Part shown: positions 1 through 5,666 of the stretch, piece after piece
Layout: each line of letters begins with the position of its first letter
How positions within the stretch are numbered: position 1 is the first letter of the stretch
Source of the DNA: Planctomycetota bacterium
GTDB lineage: Bacteria; Planctomycetota; UBA11346
DNA length: 5,666 nt
Direction: 5' to 3'
Assembly (NCBI GenBank): GCA_013816645.1
Contig: JACDEC010000232.1
Span: 1-5,666 of the forward strand
Position numbers and translations under genes: made by a program
The notes under the pieces: generated by a model
Database searches by the model: none
What the model was told of the DNA's origin: nothing
What the model saw: only the letters and a program-made list of their open reading frames with translations

Positions 1-475
1 GCGTCGCCGCGGCCGGCGCCGGCAGCTGCAACGGTCCGGGCGTCGGGGCCTCGCCGAGCAGCGCCGCGTGCAGTGGTGCGAGGTGCCGATCGTGCGCCAG
101 CCAACCGAGTTCGCCGCGCAGCAACGGCTGGCCGAGACAGCAGTCGAAGAGCATGACGCCCTGCACGGCGCGGAAGGCGTGCCAGGCGCCGATCGGAACG
201 ACCAGCACCATGCCGACAGCGAGCGGGTGGGAGCCGTCGGGCGCCTCTTCGATCACGGCACCGTCCGTCACCAACGACAGTTCCGCGAACGCATGCCCGT
301 GCGGGTGCAGATCCCGCTCCAGGGCGTGATGCATTGCGGTCGCCGCGACCGTACCGGGCGGGAAAACCTGCTCATACGGCCAATCCGGCGGGCGTATCAC
401 ACCTTGATGGTCGAAGCACCCGGGCTGCCGTCCAGCTGCCACCGTGGCGACGGCATCCCCTGACCGCCACAGCAT
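1..475 (-). CDS. AraC-family transcriptional regulator, N-terminal cupin part (partial)
   Basis: This leftward gene starts at ATG 475-473 and reads 158 codons without a stop before leaving the window, so the C-terminal part is missing. GGAAG lies 7 bases before the ATG, a good ribosome binding site. Residues about 55-115 look like the AraC-type sugar-sensing cupin: the HPHGHAFAEL stretch (His57, His59, His61, Glu65), then a Gly-turn-Gly pattern ending in VGMVLVVPIGAWHAF (His99). The next segment, GWLAHDRHLAPL (124-135), resembles the linker after the cupin in AraC/RhaS-like regulators. In that family the cupin binds a small effector, often a sugar, and two C-terminal helix-turn-helix motifs bind direct-repeat operators. 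The DNA-binding half would lie left of position 1 and is not seen, so a stand-alone cupin protein remains possible. It diverges from the prepilin operon. Autoregulation, or control of the GH99-like gene at 4508, is inference only. Confidence 0.8.
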   Translation of the reverse strand, partial: MLWRSGDAVATVAAGRQPGCFDHQGVIRPPDWPYEQVFPPGTVAATAMHHALERDLHPHGHAFAELSLVTDGAVIEEAPDGSHPLAVGMVLVVPIGAWHAFRAVQGVMLFDCCLGQPLLRGELGWLAHDRHLAPLHAALLGEAPTPGPLQLPAPAAAT

Positions 476-549
476 GAGTCCACTTCCAGACACCTGGCCA
501 GCCCCTTCCGTGCGCGAAAGAGCGCGAGCGGGGCCTAGGGTAGCGGTCC
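476..549. promoter_or_regulatory. Divergent intergenic region with inverted repeats
   Basis: This 74-bp gap separates the leftward AraC gene from the rightward prepilin operon, so it should hold the promoter of each. No convincing sigma70-type -35/-10 pair is visible. It does hold dense small symmetries: CCAG/CTGG (486-489 and 494-497), the palindrome CTGGCCAG (494-501), and a nested inverted repeat with outer arms GCCCC 501-505 and GGGGC 530-534 and inner arms GCGC 512-515 and 522-525. AraC proteins bind such intergenic regions, so an operator here is plausible but unproven. AGGG at 537-540 is a weak ribosome binding site for the ATG at 550. Confidence 0.4.
477..487 (+). repeat. AGTCCACTTCC word, copy 1 (possible operator)
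   Basis: This 11-base word recurs exactly at 4460-4470. Copy 1 lies just upstream of the AraC start, and its reverse complement contains that gene's GGAAG ribosome binding site. It is followed at once by a CCAG/CTGG inverted repeat. Both copies fall in the only two real intergenic gaps of the window. Confidence 0.35.
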
Positions 550-1221
550 ATGAAGCCCTATGCCGCCTCCAGCGCCGGATTCACCCTCCTGGAATTGACC
601 CTCGCGGTCAGCGTCATGGCCTCCATCGGCGGCCTGGCCATCCGGGGATTGTCGACCAGCCTGCGCGACGCCGCGGTCGACGCCGGGGCCCGCACCATCG
701 AACAGGCCTCGGGCATCGCCCGCCAACTCGCGGTGAACCCGGCGGGTCGCGCCTAGATCGAGACTTCCCGCCGTCGCGACGACTGGCGCTATGGCGTGGT
801 CATCATCGATGCGCGCGACGATGGTGCACTGGCCGAGGTCGCAGTGACCTATGGACCCGATGCCAGCAGCGCCTCCATCCTGTGCGATGGCGACGGCGTC
901 GCGGTGTTCCGCCAACAGCTCAACCGCAACGTCGCGCTCTACACCTGCTCGTCGGGCGGGGGGCCGTTGCGCCCCGCCATCGGCTCCGTCGGCTGGATGT
1001 ACCAGTACGATACCGGACTGACCGCTGCCGCCGCCGTGGCGACGTTGCGCGCCGCCTGCATCGGTACCGCCGCCGATCGACTGATCACCGCCGGCTACGC
1101 CGCCGGGGACGTCGACGTCATCGCCGAGCGCGCCGGGCTCGGTACGCGCGACGCGCGACTGCGCCTGGCGATCGAGGTCGCTCCCTCGGGCCTGCTCGCC
1201 ACCCAGCCGTGGTCGCGCTGA
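550..1221 (+). pseudogene. Prepilin-like minor pseudopilin (GspH/FimT-like), interrupted by in-frame TAG
   Basis: Read through one stop, this frame gives 223 residues. The N-terminus is a type IV/II prepilin signal: leader MKPYAASSAG with Lys2, cleavage after Gly10, then FTLLEL with Glu at mature position 5 and a hydrophobic helix to about residue 33. Such proteins are cut by the prepilin peptidase, held in the inner membrane by this helix, and built into a pilus or pseudopilus. TAG at 754-756 (codon 69) stops translation after the helix region. The same frame then stays open to TGA 1219-1221 with coherent sequence such as DDWRYGVVIIDARDDG and VGWMYQYDTGL, so this is one gene with a nonsense codon, not two genes. 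A single C-to-T change from CAG (Gln) would explain it. Three Cys (in ILCDGD, LYTCSS and RAACIG) may form disulfides. As first gene of the operon it resembles GspH or FimT in position. The ectodomain is not assigned. Confidence 0.7.
754..756 (+). other. In-frame amber codon inside gene A
   Basis: The codon order is GCC TAG ATC GAG, and the frame is unchanged on both sides. The genes with a visible end (550, 1224, 2243 and 3333 starts) all finish with TGA, so TAG is not used as a final stop here. That fits a point error or mutation and does not by itself show recoding. Confidence 0.75.
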
Positions 1222-1319
1222 GCGTGGCGACACGCTCCGGGATGACGCTGTTCGAGGTCGGCATCTCGCTGCTGATCGTCGCCATGACCATGAGCATCGC
1301 CTTGATGCTCTTCCCGGTC

Positions 1320-1322
1320 GGG
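1320..1322 (+). other. Frameshift site 1 (GGG where GGGG restores the frame)
   Basis: Upstream of this run the prepilin helix is read in one frame; downstream the coherent frame is reached by stepping back one base. One extra G turns GTC GGG CCG into GTC GGG GCC GCG CAG and joins the two parts. Confidence 0.6.
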
Positions 1323-1891
1323 CCGCGCAGTCCAACGATCGCCTGCAATTGCGCGCGGCCCTGCAGACCGTCGGCCTGGACTTCACCATGCTGGGATTGC
1401 CGGTGCCCAGCCAGATGGACCTGCATGCGGCCTACCTCGCGGACTCCGCGCGATTCAACCTGCGGGCGCTGCTGCTGCGCTATTACGCCTTCCAATGCGG
1501 GGTCGCGGCATCGGTCGACGGTCGCAACCAGTACTGGCCGGCAAGCGCGGATTGGCCCGATGCCGATCCCGAGGTCAAGGATTTCCAGGTCGCCCACGCC
1601 TGGATGCTCGTCTACATCGGCTACCTGCACCTGCAGCAGCCATACGACCTGCGCGCGTCGCGCTGTCAGGCCTTGGCGACCTTCGCCGATGTGCCGCTGC
1701 TGGAGTACGACCTCAGCGCGCCGCCGCTGCGCGATCCCAGCGGACTGCGCGGCCCGGTCGGCTTGATGAGCGCATGGTCGATCATCTCCGGGCGGCCGAT
1801 CACCGCGCTGCGCTCGGGCAACTTTCCCGGACCGATCGCCAGCGGCGATCGGTCGGGCTCGGCCGGTTGGAACCTGACCGCGCGCTTCGCG

Positions 1892-1894
1892 CCC
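1892..1894 (+). other. Frameshift site 2 (CCC where CCCC restores the frame)
   Basis: The frame carrying SGSAGWNLTARFAP otherwise turns into Arg-rich nonsense and stops at TGA 1946-1948. One extra C gives CCC CAG CGA GCG CGC AAC and leads into RVVTHSYCPWNAHGEF. The exact base is less certain than at the other two sites. Confidence 0.5.
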
Positions 1895-2115
1895 AGCGAG
1901 CGCGCAACGGAGCGGCGACCTGGAGCGGAGGCGAACCGCGCGTGGTGACGCATTCGTATTGCCCATGGAACGCCCATGGGGAATTCCACAACGCGTGGCA
2001 CCGCTCCGACCGCGCCACCACCATCGCCGGGCTCGGCGGCTCGTGGTGGCCCAACTACTGCCAAGGCTGGACCTCGCTGAACAACCTCGCGAGCTACTGC
2101 ATCCGTCATGGCGCC

Positions 2116-2142
2116 GACAGCAACGGCAACGGGGTCTACGAC
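2116..2142 (+). other. Calcium-loop-like motif DSNGNGVYD in gene B
   Basis: Nine residues follow the D-x-[DN]-x-[DN]-G pattern with a final Asp, as in EF-hand-like, dockerin or thrombospondin type 3 loops. Calcium binding in minor pseudopilins is known for the GspK family. Here it is inferred from the motif only. Confidence 0.4.
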
Positions 2143-2242
2143 CGTGGTCCGGTGCGCGCTTCGGCCCGGCTGCGGGCGACCAGCATCGCGCGCTTCATCG
2201 CCTACGACCCGCGCATCTACCTGCAGAGCCGCTGAGCAAGCC

Positions 2243-3336
2243 ATGCGCGCGTTCTCCCTGATCGAACTGCTGGTCGCCATCATGCTCAGCCTGGTCATCG
2301 CGTACGCCGCCTACGCCGGATTCCAGGTCGCGGCCAAGACCATGAGCGTCGCGCACAACCTGCGGCGCGAGAACCGCGTCCTCACCGAGGGCTTCGCCCA
2401 CGCGATGGTCGAAGCCGATTACTGGTATGCGGAGGACGATCCGCGCGCTGCGACCGGCCAACCCCTGCGCCGAGCTTACGACGCCGGTGGCAATCCGGCG
2501 ACGGTCGGCAGGTCGGGCTCCCACGGCCAGCCCTTCGTGGCCATCGACCTGCCCGACGAATACTGGAACTGGAAGGTATCGGACCCGCGCACCTGGTCGC
2601 GGATGGGTTTCCTCAAATGCGTATCTTACCAGGGCAATCCGACCGGCAGCTACGCGCAGGTCGGCTGCATCGGTCACCCGACCCCGAGGCTGCCTGGCTG
2701 CACGACCTGCACGATACGCTGCTCGACCATCTCGGCTGGGCCGCCTACCTCGAGATGATCCCCAACAACCAGCCGGTCGGCTACCATCTCGGCGCTGCGC
2801 TCGATGGCACGCCGATCAACAGCTTCGGCTACGCGGTCGACGCGTTCGGCGGACATCTCCCGACGTTTCCCGACAAAGTATGGACGGCGATGCGGCCCGA
2901 CCAGCTGCTGGCGTTCGGCTCGCAGGCTGCCGAGTACAATCTCGGACGCAGCGGGGCGCACATGTACGCGTGCTGGTCGCCGTACGTACCGCGACCCGGC
3001 TGGTCGACCGCCGGCTCGGGCTCGACCTGGCTGGCGGCCAGTCGGACCGGGCTGTCCTGGCCAGCCAATGAATTGACCGCGAATATCCTGGATCAGATCT
3101 ACGCGACGCCGCCATACACCAAGGTCATGCCCAGCGGCTGGCCGGAATTGCGCATGCAGGTCTACCGCTTCCACGACACCACCTCGTGCGCCCGGGTGGT
3201 GGCCGTGATCGGCTTCATCAATCCAACGACCGGGGCGCAGCGCACCTGCACGCTGAGGCCGATGGCCACCAGCCTGCGCGGCGCGCGCGAGCAGCGGCAG
3301 TGGGCGCATTGGGGTGGTTCGCGGTTGGACCAATGA
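2243..3336 (+). pseudogene. Prepilin-like minor pseudopilin (GspJ/PilW-like), one frameshift
   Basis: Starting at ATG 2243, the protein begins MRAFSLIELLVAIMLSLV. The leader is only MRA, so cleavage would follow Ala rather than the usual Gly. Mature FSLIE has Glu5, and a helix extends to about residue 27. The closest named relatives by N-terminus are GspJ and PilW. The first frame is coherent through MGFLKCVSYQGNPTG and VGCIGH. The continuing frame (DPEAAWLHDLHDTLLDHLGW onward) lies one base back, and one extra C in CCC 2677-2679 joins them. The repaired protein is about 364 residues, against about 200 for GspJ. The ectodomain is rich in Trp, Tyr and Pro (YACWSPYVPRPGW), has five Cys, and ends WAHWGGSRLDQ. 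Its TGA overlaps the next ATG (ATGA at 3333-3336), so the two genes are translationally coupled. The ectodomain function is unknown. Confidence 0.68.
2677..2679 (+). other. Frameshift site 3 (CCC where CCCC restores the frame)
   Basis: The N-terminal frame reads GGT CAC CCG ACC and then runs to a short Cys-rich tail ending at 2758. Adding one C gives GGT CAC CCC GAC CCC GAG and enters the long downstream frame that closes at 3336. Confidence 0.6.
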
Positions 3337-4436
3337 TCATGCACCACCATCGCCGCGGCGTGCTGCTGATCATCGTCACCGGACTCGCTGCGCTGTTGCT
3401 GAGCCTGGCGGTCGCCTTCCTGGCCTCGATGCGCGATGACGGGGAACGCACGCGCGCATTGGCGCAGGACATCCAGGCCCGGCTGATGCTGCACGCGGCG
3501 ACCTGCTACATTCTCGAGACCGCCCGGATCGGCTGGGGCGACGACGAGACGATGGGCTGGAACGACATCCGCAACCACGCGGTGGGGCCGATCGCGATCA
3601 CCGCCGATCCCTTCGCCGGAGACCCCAACCAGCCGACCAACCGACTCTGGACCAGCGGTACCTGGCCAGCTCCGGGCAGCGTCATGCGCGCGCCGGTCTA
3701 CACCTGGGAACGGGCGCCCTATGCAGTGCTCGCCGGAGCGCGCAATCCCATCGAGATTGGCGACGCCTACACGGTTCGCGACGATCCGCTCAACGATCAG
3801 GCGCTGGCCCTCGCCGGACATCACGGTGATTGGGGCAGCCACCAATCGCTCACCGAGGTGTGGCGCATCGGCACCTACGACCGTCCCGATCCGGCACCGG
3901 TCATCGATCCAACGGTCGATCTCGCCGCCTTCGCCGCCGGCGACGCGCGACCGCGGACCGCGACCAGCGGGCTGGCATGGTTCCGGGTCTATCGCGAGGC
4001 CTGGGAAGACCACGACGGCGACGGCACCCCCTACTTCGACGTCGTCGATCTCAATGGTGGCCTGGGCACCGATTGGTCGGGCGTCGCCGCAACGGCCTAT
4101 CCGAAGAACGCTTCGGTCTTCGTCATCACCTGCGGCGCAGGGGCCACACTCGGATTCCGCGATTGGGACGAGGTGGTCCTGGCTGGCGCCGAAGCTTCGT
4201 TCCTCGACGATGAGGGCTTTTTCACGACCCTGCGCACCAGCGAAACCATCCTCTGGTACCGCATGGAGTGGAGCCCGACCACCGGCGACCTCGCCGCCAA
4301 GGGCCGACGCGAGAGCACCGGCGGGCCCTACCAGGCGCTGCCGGTCAACGATTCGGCGAACACCTACTCGACCTCCTCGCACGCGGGCAGCGTGCGTTGG
4401 CTGCAACGCCTCGATCTCGAGCCTCCGGATTGGTGA
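3333..4436 (+). CDS. GspK/PilX-like minor pseudopilin, large
   Basis: This intact 367-residue frame starts at ATG 3333 inside the stop of gene C; ATG 3339 is an alternative. The leader MIMHHHRRG is positively charged. After Gly9 comes VLLIIVTGLAALLLSLAVAF (10-29), a membrane helix. Mature position 5 is Ile, not Glu, which is the hallmark of GspK, the tip protein of the type II secretion pseudopilus. Length (GspK is near 320) and position as last of four also fit. PilX-type pilins are the alternative. Residues after the helix (ASMRDDGERTRALAQDIQAR) form a likely helical extension. Around residue 226 lies DHDGDGTPYFD (4008-4040), a Ca-loop-like motif; GspK proteins are known to bind calcium. 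The rest is Trp- and Tyr-rich (ILWYRMEWSP) and gives no recognisable domain. Unlike the three genes before it, there is no break in the frame. The ribosome binding site is weak, in keeping with coupled translation. Confidence 0.75.
   Translation: MIMHHHRRGVLLIIVTGLAALLLSLAVAFLASMRDDGERTRALAQDIQARLMLHAATCYILETARIGWGDDETMGWNDIRNHAVGPIAITADPFAGDPNQPTNRLWTSGTWPAPGSVMRAPVYTWERAPYAVLAGARNPIEIGDAYTVRDDPLNDQALALAGHHGDWGSHQSLTEVWRIGTYDRPDPAPVIDPTVDLAAFAAGDARPRTATSGLAWFRVYREAWEDHDGDGTPYFDVVDLNGGLGTDWSGVAATAYPKNASVFVITCGAGATLGFRDWDEVVLAGAEASFLDDEGFFTTLRTSETILWYRMEWSPTTGDLAAKGRRESTGGPYQALPVNDSANTYSTSSHAGSVRWLQRLDLEPPDW
4008..4040 (+). other. Calcium-loop-like motif DHDGDGTPYFD in gene D
   Basis: Asp at loop positions 1, 3 and 5 followed by Gly matches the DxDxDG core of EF-hand-like loops. 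The closing acidic residue is at position 11 rather than 12, so geometry is uncertain. Confidence 0.45.
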
Positions 4437-4507
4437 ACGGTCAATAACGGGCTGGTCCCAGTCCACTTCCCGGCGCGCGCGTCGATGTGGTCATCATAGA
4501 CTCGGGC
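4437..4507 (+). promoter_or_regulatory. Intergenic region before GH99-like gene
   Basis: These 71 bp separate the prepilin operon from the GH99-like gene. There is no hairpin followed by a T run, so no intrinsic terminator is seen. It holds CTGG/CCAG (4452-4455 and 4458-4461) followed directly by the shared 11-base word. An alternating CG stretch covers 4471-4480. TAGACT (4497-4502) looks loosely like a -10 box but lies only 5 bases before the ATG and has no -35 partner, so I do not call a promoter from it. Confidence 0.35.
4460..4470 (+). repeat. AGTCCACTTCC word, copy 2 (possible operator)
   Basis: Exact second copy of the word at 477-487, same strand orientation, 37 bases upstream of the GH99-like start. 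It overlaps the CCAG arm of a CTGG-TC-CCAG repeat, whereas copy 1 is followed by CCAG-ACAC-CTGG. Confidence 0.35.
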
Positions 4508-5666
4508 ATGCAGACCGAAGTCGCCGCCTTCTACTTCCCCAACTGGCACGTCGATCCGCGCAATGAGCGCTGGCACGGCCGCGGCTGGACGGAATGGGAC
4601 CTGGTGCGCAACGCCACGCCGCGCTATCCCGGCCATCGCCAACCCATCGTGCCGGCCTGGGGCTACTGCGATGAGGCGGATCCGGCCTACGCGGCCCGCG
4701 AGATCGACCTCGCCGCCGATCATGGCGTCACCACCTTCCTCTACGACTGGTACTGGTACGAGGACGGCCCGTACCTGAACGGGCAGCTCGATCGCGGCTT
4801 CCTCGCCGCACCCAATCGCGGTCGGATGAAGTACGCCTTGATGTGGGCGAATCACGCGTGGATGGACATCCATCCCGTGGGTTTCCGCAACAGTCCGGCG
4901 GTGCTCGACGACGGTCGCCTGTCCGAAGCGGCATGGGAGCGGATGACCGACCACATCGTCGCCCACCACTTCACCCAGCCGAACCACCTGCGCGTCGACG
5001 GCTGCCCGTTCTTCTCGATCTACGATCTCGGCAACTTCATCGCCAGCTGCGGCGGGCTCGACGGCGCCGCCCGCGCGCTCGACCGCTTCCGCGCCAAGGT
5101 GCGACGCGCCGGCATGCCCGGCCTGCACCTCAACATCATCGTCTGGGGCAACGTCGTGCATCCCGGCGAGCATGGACTCGGCGCCGATCGCGACGCCGTA
5201 CTGCGCGCCTTGGGCGCGGACTCCGGCACCGCCTACGTGTGGGTGCACTACCACAACCCGAGTTCGGCCGGCTTCCCGCGCGCCAGCTACGCGCGCGCCT
5301 TCGCCGACGCCCGCGCCGCGTTCGACAAGATGTGGAGCGACCTGCCTGTGCCGTTCCATCCCAACGTCACGGTCGGCTGGGACTCCAGCCCGCGCACCGT
5401 GCAGAGCGATCGCTACGAGGATCGCGGCTACCCCTTCATGGGCGTACTCGAGGGCAATACTCCCGCGGCTTTCGCCGAAGCACTGACGTGGGCCCGTGAC
5501 GCGGTCGCCACCAAGCCCGGCCCCTTCCGCATGATCACGCTCAACGCCTGGAACGAGTGGACCGAAGGCAGCTACCTGCTCCCCGACACCGCGCAAGGCA
5601 CCCAGTACCTGGAGCAGGTCCGCGCCGTGTTCGGTGCGCAGAAGCATCGAACGGGTGGAGCTGGGT
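4508..5666 (+). CDS. GH99-like / WbsX-type carbohydrate-active protein (3' partial)
   Basis: This frame is open from ATG 4508 to the right edge, 386 codons with no stop. The start fits the family, whose first strand begins at once (EVAAFYFPNWH). GTG 4487 in the same frame would add 7 residues. Family marks are the N-terminal WHGRGWTEWDLVRNATPRYP with GHRQP, YDWYWYEDG at residues 79-87, and NAWNEWTEGSYLLPD near the C-terminus. In the last, Glu350 and Glu353 match the ExxE pair that acts in GH99 endo-mannosidases. WbsX-type proteins are found in polysaccharide and O-antigen loci, and whether they hydrolyse or transfer sugars is not settled. No signal peptide is visible, so the protein is probably cytoplasmic. 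At 386 residues it already reaches the usual family length, so the stop is likely close. It follows the prepilin operon on the same strand but after a 71-bp gap. Its ribosome binding site is weak. Substrate cannot be told. Confidence 0.85.
   Translation, partial: MQTEVAAFYFPNWHVDPRNERWHGRGWTEWDLVRNATPRYPGHRQPIVPAWGYCDEADPAYAAREIDLAADHGVTTFLYDWYWYEDGPYLNGQLDRGFLAAPNRGRMKYALMWANHAWMDIHPVGFRNSPAVLDDGRLSEAAWERMTDHIVAHHFTQPNHLRVDGCPFFSIYDLGNFIASCGGLDGAARALDRFRAKVRRAGMPGLHLNIIVWGNVVHPGEHGLGADRDAVLRALGADSGTAYVWVHYHNPSSAGFPRASYARAFADARAAFDKMWSDLPVPFHPNVTVGWDSSPRTVQSDRYEDRGYPFMGVLEGNTPAAFAEALTWARDAVATKPGPFRMITLNAWNEWTEGSYLLPDTAQGTQYLEQVRAVFGAQKHRTGGAG

Larger units (their letters stand above)
1224..2235 (+). 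pseudogene. Prepilin-like minor pseudopilin (GspI/PilV-like), two frameshifts
   Basis: The composite protein is about 337 residues from GTG 1224 (leader MATRSG). GTG 1209, overlapping the end of gene A, would give the leader MVALSVATRSG; neither has a clear ribosome binding site. Cleavage after Gly gives mature MTLFEVGISLLIVAMT, with Glu5 and a membrane helix, most like GspI or PilV. The frame must change at GGG 1320-1322 and at CCC 1892-1894. Adding one G and one C gives continuous sequence: LFPVGAAQSNDRLQLRAALQ at the first and LTARFAPQRARNGAATWSGG at the second. The middle part is aromatic-rich (LLLRYYAFQCG, WMLVYIGYLHLQQPYDL). The C-terminal part holds five Trp or Tyr clusters, several Cys and a Ca-loop-like motif DSNGNGVYD (2116-2142). 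GspI is usually near 120 residues, so this is much larger. The ectodomain is unrecognised. Gap to the next gene is 7 bases. Confidence 0.65.

Noticed and set aside
68..463. Rightward open frame of 131 codons
   Set aside because: It lies opposite the AraC-type cupin frame, which has a good ribosome binding site and recognisable family residues. The rightward protein looks like no family and is a G+C-driven shadow.
501..534. Nested inverted repeat as a terminator
   Set aside because: No T run follows on either strand and it sits between divergent starts, so an operator or chance symmetry is more likely than termination.
444..1208. Long rightward Arg-rich frame running into gene B
   Set aside because: Its first part is low-complexity Arg/Pro sequence in another frame of gene A. 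Only its stretch from about 1209 to 1320 is real, being the prepilin N-terminus of gene B.
1961..1979. Direct repeat GCCCATGG twice, 11 bases apart
   Set aside because: It lies inside the coding frame of gene B (CPWNAHGEF) and is short enough to be chance. There is no further copy or context.
1320..2679. Programmed -1 ribosomal frameshifting
   Set aside because: None of the three sites has an X XXY YYZ slippery heptamer. Three separate events in two adjacent genes would be extraordinary, so base loss is far simpler.
3162..4466. Leftward 434-codon open frame opposite gene D
   Set aside because: The codon bias of G+C-rich genes opens antisense frames. The rightward frame has the prepilin-like helix and coupled start; the leftward protein shows no family features.
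4364..5647. Leftward 427-codon open frame opposite the GH99-like gene
   Set aside because: The rightward frame carries clear family motifs (YDWYWY, WNEWTEG). The antisense frame is a shadow despite its length.

Overview
This is a G+C-rich (about two thirds by eye), gene-dense bacterial window with four parts: a leftward AraC-type regulator running off the left edge (475 to 1), a rightward block of four prepilin-like genes (550 to 4436), a short gap, and a rightward GH99-like (WbsX-type) carbohydrate-active gene running off the right edge (4508 to 5666). No RNA gene, insertion sequence or CRISPR array is visible. A PVC-group bacterium (Planctomycetes, Lentisphaerae, Verrucomicrobia) is the best guess. 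It rests on a prepilin with a very short leader and no Gly before the cleavage site, oversized pilin-like ectodomains, and an AraC regulator near a GH99-like enzyme. No marker gene fixes the taxon.

The core is a compact prepilin operon. Gene A (550-1221), gene B (1224-2235) and gene C (2243-3336) each begin with a type IV/type II prepilin N-terminus carrying Glu at mature position 5. Gene D (3333-4436) has a prepilin-like N-terminus without that Glu. Three Glu5 minor pseudopilins followed by one without Glu5 is the logic of the GspH-I-J-K tip complex of type II secretion; FimT-PilV-PilW-PilX of type IV pili is the alternative. The ectodomains of B, C and D (about 300 residues or more) are large for these families, rich in Trp and Tyr, and otherwise unrecognised. 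B and D each carry a Ca-loop-like acidic motif. No major pilin, ATPase, platform protein, secretin or prepilin peptidase lies in the window.

The first three pilin genes are broken as written. A has an in-frame TAG at 754-756. B needs two frame changes and C needs one, all in the same direction. Each is repaired by adding one base to a GGG or CCC run (1320-1322, 1892-1894, 2677-2679). The AraC gene, gene D and the GH99-like gene read cleanly. Either the consensus has homopolymer undercalls plus one substitution, or the front of the operon is decaying. The two cannot be told apart from the sequence alone.

The AraC regulator is divergent from the pilin operon across a 74-bp gap rich in small inverted repeats. 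An exact 11-base word, AGTCCACTTCC, occurs there and again in the 71-bp gap before the GH99-like gene. It is a speculative shared operator linking the regulator to the sugar-enzyme gene.
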